From NCBI GenBank assembly GCA_031216445.1, contig CM062210.1:17691501-17755500 (forward strand): a DNA stretch of 64,000 bases. The letters are read 5' to 3'. A program made the translations under genes and the position numbers. Below are positions 21,803 through 31,902 of the stretch, in pieces; positions within the stretch are counted from its first letter, which is position 1; the number at the start of each line of letters is the position of its first letter. Below the pieces are notes generated by a model. That model had not been told where the DNA came from. It saw only the letters and a program-made list of their open reading frames with translations, and did no database searches. The stretch comes from Lateolabrax maculatus (lineage: Eukaryota > Chordata > Actinopteri > Acropomatiformes > Lateolabracidae).

Positions 21803-23630
21803 TCTCATACAATATTGAATCCACATCAAATATCATGGCTGCACATGCTACAATAAGGCCAAAACCAGGAAGGTCTTATAGTTTTTAAATGTACCAGAAG
21901 TCTTTCACTGAAAGTGAAGTGTTTAATGCCAAAGTTAATCCAGAGCAATGAGTCTTTAGAGAACTTGACCTGTATTACATAACCAAACACAAATCTGCAG
22001 GTGTTGAAATGTAAAATATTTCAAAAACACACGATTGTCAGAAAATATTAAAAATAGACACATGGCCATTTCTGTTTAGTTCTTGACATCTGATTTCTTG
22101 TCATATTATTGTCATCTGAATTCTTATAATAATGATTCATGCGGATGAACTGATGTCGATAAAAAAAAAGTCATCCTTAATTGTGCACGTGAGACAGTCC
22201 TTTGACCGTTTACATTGATGCAGACTTTTACTGTTGAAACCAACTTCACCCCTCAGATGTGTTGCAGTGATTTTTATTATTATTATTATTAAGATTATTA
22301 TTCATTTATATTCATACAAAAAGCAGGTGGAACACTTGATTTTGACATAAAAGATGTTTATCATGTGATCACACAGATACTCATGAACTCAAAAATAACA
22401 TGTACCACTCATCACCTGGTTTATAGTCTGTTCCGCAAGGTTAATGTCACATGTAAAAACAGTGTGGAGTGTGTTAATCTGTCAGCGTGTGTCAACAGGA
22501 AAATAAGCTCAGCAAGGCAGAGCCAGATCTGAGGTATGCCTGCAAACTCTTGATGTCTTATGGACCTTTAAAGACCCGCTCTGCAACAGGCCGTCTGCCT
22601 CCGTGTGAGCAAAAAAGAAAGTTAGGCGAGTTAAGACGAAGAACAGCTGAAGAGCTCTGGTCCTTCTCTGCTCCGCAGGGCAGAGCTGCAGGTTCTTCAG
22701 AGGTAGCTTCACATTTACAGGCTGAATCCACAGAAGCTATAAAAGCTTCTTTTCAGTGAAGACAACAACCCACCTAAGTATCTCTTCTTTTGAGTTTGTT
22801 TGCTTAAAGCATGATATGTTCACACTGGCAGTTGCAGAACAGACTGAAAGTTCAGCTTCAGGTGACTACATGTCTCTGTCAACAGCTGTTACTGAGACTA
22901 TTTGTAGAAATTAATTCAAATTCCAGTTTTCACAGCACAATCCCTGGATTATCCACACAACTGCAGCCCTGAACTTTTTTAATGGAATTCTTCAATGCCA
23001 TGAGCACCACAAACAAAATATCATTCACTTACATTGTTGTGGGGTGGAGGCAGAAATATTTGACGTGGCTTTCTCTAAACCTGCCAAATACAACTACATT
23101 TTTGCTGGTTTGAAGTGAAAATCAAAAAACAAGTGTCTTTGATTGGTCAGCTGGTCAACCAGACACAAGTTAAAGCTCCTACAGCTAGTTTACATCAGTA
23201 GCTGGTGAACCAGTCAGCTCAGCTTTAAACACCGCTAGCAAGGCAAAAGCAACAGAGCCCAGAGACAAAGGAGGAAGAGGAAGGACACTGAGGAAGAGAG
23301 CAGCAGCAGTGTTTATCCACCAAACAACTGCCGAGATTGTCTTTTTATCCTTATACTGGCATGAAGAATGTTGACTTTTTACAAATTAATAATCATATTA
23401 CTTATAATAAAGTATTTTACTCTTACAGATTTCAGTACCGTGTTTGGTTCCAGGGAGATGCATCTGTTTCAAAAGGGATGCAATATAGTTCTCTTAACTT
23501 TCTACATTTTAAAATTTTTCTCTTCAAAAAGTAAGAAAAGCCCAGAATCAACGACTCTTGGCTCAAAAGCAAATTATTGCAAATCCTCCAAAGACCAGTT
23601 GTGATTGCAAAAGTCATTTTAAGGCCTCCA
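21803..23630. other. Intergenic, no gene recognised
   Basis: Unique AT-rich sequence with only short frames and a small TTA microsatellite near 22272-22292. Nothing here matches an RNA gene or mobile element that I know. Confidence 0.4.
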
Positions 23631-23865
23631 TACCTGGGAATACCCGGTGCTGTAAGCTTTTTGGCTTCTCTTTAAAAAAAAAAAAAAAAACAGCAGAGGG
23701 ACCTGCTGCTTCTTCAGTGGAGGTAGAGCTTTGCAAAACAGAGCAGCTTGTCTCTGGACACTGAGTTTTGTCATGTTTTAGCCCCAATGCTGTTTGGAAA
23801 GAGAAGCCAAAACGCTTACAAAACCTGATATTCCCAGGCAGTCTCCTATCAAATACTGGCGCAGA
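23631..23865. pseudogene. Tail-to-tail pair of 5S rRNA 3' fragments
   Basis: On the plus strand, 23631-23658 is the last part of 5S (CCTGGGAATACCCGGTGCTG then TAAGC), followed by the 5S spacer. At about 23797-23865 the reverse complement of the terminator flank and of a diverged 5S 3' end appears (minus strand: TTTGATAGGAGACTGCCTGGG, TTTTGTAAGC). The two remnants converge on a shared spacer of about 140 bases, and GGCTTCTCTTT/AAAGAGAAGCC forms an inverted repeat around it. Neither carries a full gene. Confidence 0.75.
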
Positions 23866-23919
23866 CACGCTGAGAAACAGGAGGCGAGGGCAGGATCCTC
23901 TGGCTGTTCACAAGTGCAC

Positions 23920-24034
23920 GGGGCTCTGCCAAAGGGCAAAGCCCAAATCGGTTTAACTCATTGGTGTTCCCTCTCCACGGAAGTCTTTAGTAAAAGGCAA
24001 AAGACTTGTGCGATATGCAGAGAAACCTGAGTAA
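23920..24034 (-). ncRNA. U5 spliceosomal snRNA (variant)
   Basis: The minus strand has the U5 layout: 5' ACTCAGGTTTCTCTGC, stem I AAGTCTTT/AAAGACTT around the conserved loop GCCTTTTAC, then TTCCGTGGAGAGGGAACACC. A 3' terminal 10-bp stem follows, GGGCTTTGCC/GGCAGAGCCC, with loop CTTT. Relative to the vertebrate U5 I know, stem I has a paired change (A-U to G-C), which suggests selection on the fold. The Sm site is weak (GATTTGG rather than AATTTTTTGG), so this may be a minor variant or a recently decayed gene. End positions are approximate. Confidence 0.85.
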
Positions 24035-24614
24035 ATACAGCTTTTGCCTCAAGAGCAGCCGAAGACAGGTGCTCTTCCAAGCCACTACCCTCGCGGTAGG
24101 TAAGCCTCAGTTGGCTTATCGCGTACCGAAGCCCAGGCCACACCCATTTCCCTGGCCCTCCCCACATTGACAAAGGCTCTTTCCAATCCGACTGCCGAGA
24201 TATTCAAGAACTGGCTGTTGTGCGGCCAAACAACAGAAGTAGTCGGACGCTTGCACACTCTCTGTGACAGGTGAGAAGAAGCAGGGAAAAGTTTCGACGG
24301 GTGTTGTGCTCCCGTCGCAACAGGGCCAGTTCCCCTCTTTGTCTGACAGTCAAAGGTGCAAATATGGCTGCATTTTCTCAGGCTTCACCTTGATTTCGCA
24401 CTGCACTTTCCACACAGTTGGCATGGCTGATATACGTTCACAGGGATTTGGGGCCGGGAACCTACTGAGGTCCCACGCAGGGGACATCAGCGAGCCAACA
24501 GGGCGTTCTATCGCAACTCCAAGGCGCGAAATCTGATTTAAATAGTCCTCAGCCCTCGGCTGCGCCATTTGACATTCACTACAACTAAATACAACTCAAA
24601 AAAAGAATGAAACA
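24035..24614. other. U5 upstream region and unassigned sequence
   Basis: Upstream side of the U5 gene. GC-richer than its surroundings. It has a 72-codon minus-strand frame (24350-24568, starting MAQPRAEDYLNQISRLGV) with no family I can name and no clear support. A short inverted repeat CTACC/GGTAG lies about 50-65 bases upstream of the U5 start. Confidence 0.3.
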
Positions 24615-24626
24615 CATGCCCCCCTC

Positions 24627-24941
24627 CTCAATGCCCAGCAGGCCAAGAGGCCGATATCAGAATTGTCCTCTGAGTCTCCTGTAGTCTCAGAGAAGAGGGG
24701 AAGAGCTGGGAATCCCTCAAACAGTTCATCTGTGGAGGAGCCCAGAGTCTTCCCCTACAATTCCCTAAATGAGGTCTCTTTCCTAACCATAGCTCTGCAA
24801 TCAACCCCTAAGGACTCAAAGCTCAATGCAACCTTGCGTCAGAGACCAACCCCCAGAGTCCGAAAGGGAAATGGAGCTCAACCACAGCACTCTTCACCCA
24901 TGAGAGTGAAGGAAGAGCTACATTCACAAGAAATTGTCTAG
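24627..24941 (+). pseudogene. Keno-like ORF1 C-terminal fragment, copy K2
   Basis: In-frame C-terminal region of ORF1 (SSESPVVSEKRGRAGNPSNS through SQEIV and stop). It lacks the zinc knuckles and all sequence upstream. The stop codon is at the standard position. Confidence 0.85.
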
Positions 24942-25013
24942 CTGTTTTATTTTTAAACATTGAAACTGCTTCTTAGTCTTAGGAGTTCATACCTGTTTAT
25001 TTTAACCATACTC

Positions 25014-26621
25014 ATGACACTTACCTTCTCAACCATAAATGTGAGAAGTGTGAAGTTGAGAGTTAGAGCCCAGACTGTTTTATCCTTTCTTAACTCTATT
25101 AAGGCAGATGTGTTTTTAATACAGGAGTGTGGGCTGCCTTTTTTAAATCACTACAGAGAGTAGGAGGAGTTATGGCCACAAACATCGATATGGAGTGGCC
25201 ATTTTAATCAAAAACCCTCTGGTCTTGGTGAGAGAGGGGTGGGGACTTTTAGCACACCTGACTTTTATAGGAAAAGATTTTAACGTATTAAATATTTATG
25301 GCTTTAACAACAAAAATGACAGGTATGACCTTTTAGAAGACTTGCAGTCCCACATGCTAGGTAGGGTACCTTTAGTTGTAGGGGGCAATTTTAACTGTAT
25401 TTTAAAGGGGAAAGATAGGAAAAGAACAGGGGGAGATTTTAAACTTGACAAAACATCAGTGTTATTACAGGGCATATGCAGGGATTTTAAACTTCTGGAC
25501 TGTTTTAAAGCCATGCATCCCAGAGAGGAGGGTTTCACCTGGTTCAGTGGTGATGGCATCAGAGCCTCTCGCATAGACTACATTTTATCACGTGATTGCC
25601 CACCGATCGATGCTAGATTAGAACCTGTTTTCTTTTCCGATCACACGGTGCTTTCATGCACCCTTTCACTCTCTTCTGGTGTGACATCAGGAAGCGGTCT
25701 GTGGAAGCTCAACTGCTCCCTCTTAGAGGATAGGGAATTAGTTAGCCAGTATAGGGAGCAGTACCAAGAGTGGCAGACCCTCCGAGACCTTTACGATACA
25801 CGTGCACACTGGTTGGAAATGGTGAAAGGAAGGACCCAGACTTTTTTTAGACAGGCAGGAAAAAAGAAAAAAGATAGGGACAACAGACGCATATTGGGAC
25901 TGCAGAAACGACTCCAGCGGTATTTTAAACTAAACCAACAAGGGATGGACTTAAACGAAGAGATAAAACAAATCAAAACAGAGATGTCAGTTTTAGCAGA
26001 AATTAAAAGCAAGGGTGTCATTTTAAGGAGCAAGGAAAGGGAAATAGAGGAAGGAGAGAAGTGCACCAGATATTTCTTTAAGAAAATTGTAAATAAAGGG
26101 GGAACCATCCTAAGACTAAAAAAAGAAAATGGGTGCACAGTTGACACAACACTGGAAATTAAAGAAACCGTTGAAAACTTCTACAGGGAACTCTACAAAA
26201 CAAAACCTGTTAAAATGGACACCGTGGCTGAAGTTTTAAAATTCATTGAACAAGCAGTAGTAGACAATGTGCTTTTAACCCAACATTTTACCATTCTCGA
26301 GTTAAATAAATTTATCAAGAGTTTTAAGAAAGGGAATTTCATTTGACGTTTTGGGACATTTTAGCACCTGACTTGCTTGCTGTTTTTATGGATTTTGGGC
26401 AATGGATCGACTTCCTGATAGTTTCAGAGTAGGGATAGTGACTCTCCTCCATAAAGACAAAGACAAGACTGACTTGAAGAATTGGAGGCCTATCACACTT
26501 TTAAACTGTGATTGTAAACTTTTTAGTAGTTTATTAGCCTCACGTATGTCCTTGTTTTTAGAAGAGCTAATTCAAGCCTGTGCCATCCCGGGGAAGAAGA
26601 TCACAGACAGCCTCGTACTGA
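25014..26621 (+). pseudogene. Keno-like ORF2 fragment, copy K2
   Basis: Endonuclease and the first part of the RT. Lesions relative to intact copies are: TGG to TAG after HYRE (25161-25163); a deletion of about 25-30 bases just downstream that removes the SGSNENKNDG stretch; a deletion removing KGSTV; and a deletion of about 35 bases in the RT after KSFKKG that shifts the frame. The endonuclease GGDFN motif reads GGNFN. The frame is lost at the truncation near 26621, before the YMDD box. Confidence 0.88.
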
Positions 26622-26622
26622 C

Positions 26623-26632
26623 AAGAACAGAT
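26623..26632 (-). other. U2 remnant at the K2/K3 junction
   Basis: AAGAACAGAT is the U2 sequence (nt 38-47 on the minus strand) that borders the 3' end of every Keno copy whose 3' flank is in the window. Only about ten bases survive before K2 sequence begins, so the rest of this U2 gene was lost in the rearrangement. Confidence 0.75.
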
Positions 26633-26860
26633 TTTTTTTTATTTTTGAAAAGGTTTATTGGCACTAAATTCAATGATATTTCTTCAAAAACTTTACATGG
26701 TTAAGACACACAGTATACTTTTTTTTTTTTTTTTCTTTTTTAAAGTACAATATGTCAATCAATAAATACTGTTATCCATAAAACCATTATATAAAACATC
26801 TGAAGCAGGTATTACAGATAAGAGTTTTTTTTTTTTTTATAAAGATGTACATTTAAAAGT

Positions 26861-26904
<44 letters not shown>

Positions 26905-26972
26905 GTATTGGTTGTCCATTTTCAAAGGTCTTTGCTGTGCAGGAGCGAAGTGAGTCTCTCTCAAGGTTAAAC

Positions 26973-29900
26973 TCATTTCGCTACCCCAAACAGATACTGT
27001 ATTTCCGGATCCTGTGGTGGTGCTCTGAGGAGCCCCATACCCTGTTGCTCCTGCCCACCTTCCTCCCCCGTCGAGTCAGGCCGCCGCTGCTTTGAACCTT
27101 TGTTGTGTGGCTCCGGCTCCTTCGTCCGAATGGGCACAGAGGCGATTCTTCTTTGTGGCTGTGTCCTAGGCCCGCCGCCTGCAGCATTGGCCATTTTGAC
27201 CGTTGCTGCGGCCATTCGGATCACAGCCACTGGGGGGATCTGCGTGTGCTTCCTTACCAGCAGGTTTCTGGAGGTCCACATGGCGTCTTTGATGGCGGCT
27301 AGGGTGAGCCACTGTTTGGCAAAGTGACATGCTGGTACCTGTCCCCTTTGGCCCACCCCATACAGCACCAGCTGTACTGTAAGGACCTCCCCTGCTGGCA
27401 AGTACGGGAATTGCAAGGAGCCGGCCGTTGCCCACTGTTCTACAGCAGCGCTGCACTCCCAGAGTAGATGCCTCACCGACTCAGGCGCGCCACAACCTGG
27501 TCGGGGGCAGGTTGAAAGTGCCGACATGCCCCGGGAGTGCATTACGGACCTGACCGGGAGGATTTCGTGGGCCACCATCCATGACAGGTCCCGGAGTCTG
27601 TTTGGAAGAGCGGAGTGGTTCACGTTGCGCCAAACTGTTGAGGGCTCACCGAACGCGAGCCCGCGCACTGGACTCACTGGTTCCCGCTCCTGCACAACAG
27701 AAATCAGAAAGCGGTGGTTGGTTAAAACTTGCAACTCTTCCTGCTCAAGCTTAAAATGTTTTAAAAATGTCTGGATAAAAGCATAAGCAGGTGGCAGGCT
27801 AAAAGACACAGGTACTTTAAGATCAGTGAGTAACAACTTTAGTCTTCTGAGGTAAGACCCCATCCAGAACTTTGTCATTGCTGTGGTCTTGGGGTTTCTG
27901 GATGGGGCTGTGGCGGTTGTAATGTGTAGTGCGGTGTATCTGCCTCCTAAGAACAAGTACAAATCCGGCACTCCTTTTCCTCCTTTCTCCTTTGGCTTCT
28001 TCATCACGTTTCTCCTCAGTCGTTCCCACTTGGAGCCCCACAGGAAATAGAAGATGGCTCGTTCCAGGTCTAAAAGCACTCTTCTAGGTGGTATAAAAAT
28101 AGAACTGATGAGTAAAAGCAAAGGTAAAATCACAGCTTTGATGATTAAAACCTTCCCTTCTATAGTCAGTCCTCTAAGTCTCCAATACCCTAGTCTCTGC
28201 CTAACTTTCCCTACCACGTCTGGCCAATTTGTCTCCCCTCCTCCCTCCTTATCGAATTTAATCCCAAGTATCTTTTGGTCAGTCTGGGTCACAGTCAGGG
28301 GGAGTCCTGTCGTGTCGGTCGCTCTCCATGGTCCATAAAAAAGGGCTTGGGTCTTGCCTCTGTTCAGTTTCGACCCAGAGGCCCGTCCAAACCAGTCAGT
28401 CAAGTCCAGCGTCCTGTTGACAGATAAAAGGTCAGTGCATAAAATGTTTATGTCATCCATATATAAAGTGCATTTTGTCACCAGTCCCCCGCTCCCTGGG
28501 GCTACTATCCCATTGATTTGTTGGTCCCTTCTCAAGATCTGTGCCAGTGGTTCTATACAGATAACATAGAGGAGGGCAGATAACGGACAGCCCTGACGGA
28601 CACCGCAGTTTATGTCGACTGCTTGTGTCAGATGCCCGTTAACGATGAATTTGCTGGTAATGTCCCGGTACAGCAATCCCACCCAGTCTGTAAACCTCCT
28701 TGGGAAACCCATCTTTTGCAGTACCTGGAAGAGGTACTGGTGCGAGACCCGATCAAAAGCTTTTTCAAAATCTAAATTTAAGACTACTAGCCGGATGTTT
28801 CTGTCTCTCGCATAACAGATGGTGTCTCGGATCAGTACGAGGCTGTCTGTGATCTTCCTCCCAGGTATGGCACAGGCTTGATCCGGGTGAATTAGCTCTT
28901 CTAAAAACAAGGACATACGTGCGGCTAATAATTTACTAAAAAATTTACAGTCACAGTTTAAAAGTGTGATAGGTCTCCAATTCTTCAAGTCAGTCTTGTC
29001 TTTGTCTTTATGGAGAAGAGTCACTATCCCTACTCTGAAACTATCAGGAAGTCGGTCCATTTGTCCAAAATCCATAAAAACAGCAAGCAAGTCAGGTGCT
29101 AAAATGTCCCAAAACGTCAAATAAAATTCCAAAGGAAGCCCATCCTCTCCTGGAGATTTCCCTTTCTTAAAACTCTTGATACATTTATTTAACTCGAGAA
29201 TGGTAAAATCTTGGGTTAAAAGCACATTGTCTACTACTGTTTGTTCAATGGATTTTAAAACTTCAGCCATGGTGTCCATTTTAACAGGTTTTGTTTTGTA
29301 GAGTTCCCTGTAGAAGTTTTCAATGGTTTCTTTAATTTCCAGTGTTGTGTCAACTGTGCGCCCATTTTCTTTTTTTAGTCTTAAAATGGCTCCCCCTTTA
29401 TTTACAATTTTCTTAAAAAAATATCTGGTGCACTTTTCTCCTTCCTCTATTTCCCTTTCCTTGCTCCTTAAAATGACACCCTTGCTTTTAATTTCTGCTA
29501 AAACTGACATCTCTGTTTTGATTTGTTTTATCTCTTCGTTTAAGTCCATCCCTTGTTGGTTTAGTTTAAAATACCGCTGGAGTCGTTTCTGCAGTCCCAA
29601 CATGCGTCTGTTGTCCCTATCTTTTTTCTTTTTCCCTGCCTGTCTAAAAAAAGTCTGGGTCCTTCCTTTCACCATTTCCCACCAGTGTGCACGTGTATCG
29701 TGAAGGTCTCGGAGGGTCTGCCACTCTTGGTACTGCTCCCTATACTGGCTAACTAATTCCCTATCCTCTAAAAGGGAGCAGTTGAGCTTCCACAGACCGC
29801 TTCCTAATGTCACACCGGAAGGGAGTGAAAGGGTGCATGAGAGCATTGCGTGATCGGAAAAGAAAACAGGTTCCAATCTAGCATCGATCGGTGGGCAATC

Positions 29901-30527
29901 ACGTGATAAAATGTAGTCTATGCGAGAGGCTCTGGTGCCATCACCACTGAACCAGGTGAAACCCTCCTCTCTGGGATGCATGGTTTTAAAACAGTCCAGA
30001 AGTTTAAAATCCCTGCATATGCCCTGTAATAAAACTGATGTTTTGTCAAGTTTAAAATCTTCCCCTGTTCTTTTCCTATCTTTCCTGTTTAAAATACAGT
30101 TAAAATCGCCCCCTACAACTAAAGGTACCCTACCTAGCATGTGGGACTGCAAGTCTTCTAAAAGGTCATACCTGTCATTTTTGTTGTTAAAGCCATAAAT
30201 ATTTAACATGTTAAAATCTTTTCCCATAAAAGTCAGGTGTGCTAAAAGTGCCCGCCCCTCTCTCACCACAGTGCTGCCCTTCACCAAGACCAGAGGGTTT
30301 TTAATTAAAATGGCCACTCCATCATTTTTGTTTTCATTTGATCCACTCCATATAGATGTTTGTGGCCATAATTTCTCCCACTCTCTGTAGTTGTTTAAAA
30401 AAGGCAGGCCACACTCCTGTATTAAAAACACATCTGACTTAATAGAGTTAAGAAAAGATAAAACAGTCTGGGCTCTAACTCTCGACTTCACACTTCTCAC
30501 ATTTATGGTTGAGAAGGTAAGTGTCAT
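26973..30527 (-). CDS. Keno-like ORF2: endonuclease-reverse transcriptase, copy K3
   Basis: 1184 residues, open. It nicks target DNA and copies the element RNA from the nick (target-primed reverse transcription) in the nucleus. The AP-type endonuclease occupies about residues 1-235 (STINVRS, VFLIQECG, VVGGDFNCIL, SRIDYILSRD, SDHAMLSC). A basic linker follows. The RT spans about residues 400-760, with NWRPITLLNCD, LNLDFEKAFDRV, GVRQGCPLSALLY and the catalytic YMDD. A C-terminal CCHC (CPRPGCGAPESVRHLLWEC) lies near residue 1010. The start, ATG of MTLTFSTINV, is 72 bases after the ORF1 stop. In this copy only ORF1 is incomplete. Confidence 0.93.
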   Translation of the reverse strand: MTLTFSTINVRSVKSRVRAQTVLSFLNSIKSDVFLIQECGLPFLNNYREWEKLWPQTSIWSGSNENKNDGVAILIKNPLVLVKGSTVVREGRALLAHLTFMGKDFNMLNIYGFNNKNDRYDLLEDLQSHMLGRVPLVVGGDFNCILNRKDRKRTGEDFKLDKTSVLLQGICRDFKLLDCFKTMHPREEGFTWFSGDGTRASRIDYILSRDCPPIDARLEPVFFSDHAMLSCTLSLPSGVTLGSGLWKLNCSLLEDRELVSQYREQYQEWQTLRDLHDTRAHWWEMVKGRTQTFFRQAGKKKKDRDNRRMLGLQKRLQRYFKLNQQGMDLNEEIKQIKTEMSVLAEIKSKGVILRSKEREIEEGEKCTRYFFKKIVNKGGAILRLKKENGRTVDTTLEIKETIENFYRELYKTKPVKMDTMAEVLKSIEQTVVDNVLLTQDFTILELNKCIKSFKKGKSPGEDGLPLEFYLTFWDILAPDLLAVFMDFGQMDRLPDSFRVGIVTLLHKDKDKTDLKNWRPITLLNCDCKFFSKLLAARMSLFLEELIHPDQACAIPGRKITDSLVLIRDTICYARDRNIRLVVLNLDFEKAFDRVSHQYLFQVLQKMGFPRRFTDWVGLLYRDITSKFIVNGHLTQAVDINCGVRQGCPLSALLYVICIEPLAQILRRDQQINGIVAPGSGGLVTKCTLYMDDINILCTDLLSVNRTLDLTDWFGRASGSKLNRGKTQALFYGPWRATDTTGLPLTVTQTDQKILGIKFDKEGGGETNWPDVVGKVRQRLGYWRLRGLTIEGKVLIIKAVILPLLLLISSIFIPPRRVLLDLERAIFYFLWGSKWERLRRNVMKKPKEKGGKGVPDLYLFLGGRYTALHITTATAPSRNPKTTAMTKFWMGSYLRRLKLLLTDLKVPVSFSLPPAYAFIQTFLKHFKLEQEELQVLTNHRFLISVVQEREPVSPVRGLAFGEPSTVWRNVNHSALPNRLRDLSWMVAHEILPVRSVMHSRGMSALSTCPRPGCGAPESVRHLLWECSAAVEQWATAGSLQFPYLPAGEVLTVQLVLYGVGQRGQVPACHFAKQWLTLAAIKDAMWTSRNLLVRKHTQIPPVAVIRMAAATVKMANAAGGGPRTQPQRRIASVPIRTKEPEPHNKGSKQRRPDSTGEEGGQEQQGMGLLRAPPQDPEIQYLFGVAK

Positions 30528-30599
30528 GAGTATGGTTAAAACAAACAGGTATGAACTCCTAAAACTAAGAGGCAGTTTTAATGTTCAAGGATAAAACAG

Positions 30600-31815
30600 T
30601 TAGACAATTTCTTGTGAATGTAGCTCTTCCTTCACTCTCATGGGTGAAGAGTGCTGGGGTTGAGCTCCATTTCCCTTTCGGACTCTGGGGGTTGGCCTCT
30701 GCCGCAAGGTTGCATTGAGCTTCGAGTCCTTAGGGGTTGATTGCAGAGCTATGGTTAAAAAAGAGACCTCATTTGGGGAATTGGAGGGGAAGACTCTGGG
30801 CTCCTCCACAGATGAACTGTTTGATGGATTCCCAGCTCTTCCCCTCTTCTCTGAGACTACAGGAGACTCAGAGGACAATTCTGATATCGGCCTCTTGGCC
30901 TGCTGGGCATTGGGGAGGGGGGCATCCTCGCTATTTTCTTGTGCTGGTTCCTTTTCAATTTCTGAGCTAGCTCCGCCTACTGACTGCATTGACCCATCTT
31001 GCTCATCCCTCTCCACTTGTGGGTCAATTGCAGGCCCCTCCCCTACTCCCGCCTCACCTGATCCCTGTCCTCCAGTCACAGGATTTGGCGGGAGATTTGA
31101 ATTTTCCAGCCCAGCCTCTTCAATTAGCTCTCTAACTGCTTCATCTTTTCCATTTTTTGTTGGCTTTGCGGCCTTTACTTTGTTGGCAAATGACTTTGGG
31201 CAATCTCTGAAGAGGTGGTTTGTTTCTCCACAAAGATTGCACTTTCTGCCATTGGTGCACTCCTCAAAAGTATGCCCAATTTCTCTACATTTCCCACAAA
31301 TGGTCTGCTGACATGCTTCTGCCAGGTGCCCATGCTCACCACACTTGCGACAGAGCTTGGGCTGACCTTGATAATGGATGTAGCCCCTGTTGTTTCCCAG
31401 TACTATCACAGATGGGAGATGTTTCAGGCCTTGGAAGCCTTCAGGGTCCTGCCATTGTTGGATGGGGACCCTCCAAGCGCAATTCCAAATGCCATCTTCA
31501 TCCCTCACTTTGGTAGCTTGGCCTTTCACAGTGCAGTATCTACCCAGCCACAAACAAATGTCATCTGCATTTACTGTCTCATTGAACATTCTGACAATTA
31601 CTGTTTTTAAGGCATTGTCAGTCAGTTTCTCAACGTTCAAAGCAGAAAACTGGGGTTTTGCATTTTCAAACCGTGTCCAAAAATCTCTAAGCAGAGCGGC
31701 AGATCGAAAGCTTACATCAAATCCTTTATTAAATGGCAGGGTGACAATGCAATTCAAGTCTTCCGGCAGAAAGTTTAAGGTTTTCTGGATTAACTTTCGA
31801 GAAAAGTCAAGTCTA
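30600..31815 (-). pseudogene. Keno-like ORF1, N-terminally truncated, copy K3
   Basis: ORF1 from LDFSRKLIQKTL to SQEIV with all three CCHC knuckles. Upstream the frame runs on across the K3/K4 junction into an out-of-frame reading of the K4 3' end. It gives a 505-codon open frame starting at 32117 (MLQAAGLGHSHKEE). That chimera arises from the fusion and is not a known protein; whether it is expressed cannot be told from sequence. Confidence 0.85.
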
Positions 31816-31902
31816 AGTAGTTTTTTTTTTTTGGGTATTTGTTGTCCATTTTCAAAGGTCTTTTCTGTGCAGGAGCGAAGTGAGTCTCTCTCAAGGTTAA
31901 AC

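Larger units (their letters stand above)
24615..26621 (+). mobile_element. Keno-like LINE copy K2, inverted and truncated at both ends
   Basis: The only plus-strand copy. It begins inside the ORF1 C-terminal region (ATGCCCCCCTCC) and ends inside the RT domain (ITDSLVLT). Its 3' cut end abuts a short U2 remnant and the 3' end of copy K3 on the opposite strand, so K2 and K3 are tail to tail. It differs from the minus-strand copies at many more positions than they differ from one another. Confidence 0.9.
26633..31815 (-). mobile_element. Keno-like LINE copy K3, 5'-truncated in ORF1
   Basis: Contains the complete 3' UTR with three long poly-T tracts (poly-A in the element), an open ORF2 and most of ORF1. 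It stops inside ORF1 at 31815, where the 3' UTR of copy K4 begins, so K3 and K4 are fused head to tail. The 3' end borders the U2 remnant at 26623-26632. It lacks ORF1 residues 1 to about 29 and the 5' UTR. Confidence 0.92.

Noticed and set aside
24350..24568. 72-codon minus-strand frame upstream of U5 as a small gene
   Set aside because: No recognised domain, no repeat support and no conserved neighbour; mentioned only within the interval description.
26840..26905. Very long T-run as a possible functional terminator
   Set aside because: It is a poly-A tract of the LINE 3' UTR, variable in length between copies.
30715..31311. 198-codon plus-strand frame antisense to ORF1
   Set aside because: Exact shadow of the ORF1 C-terminal and zinc-knuckle region. 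No independent start context or motif.
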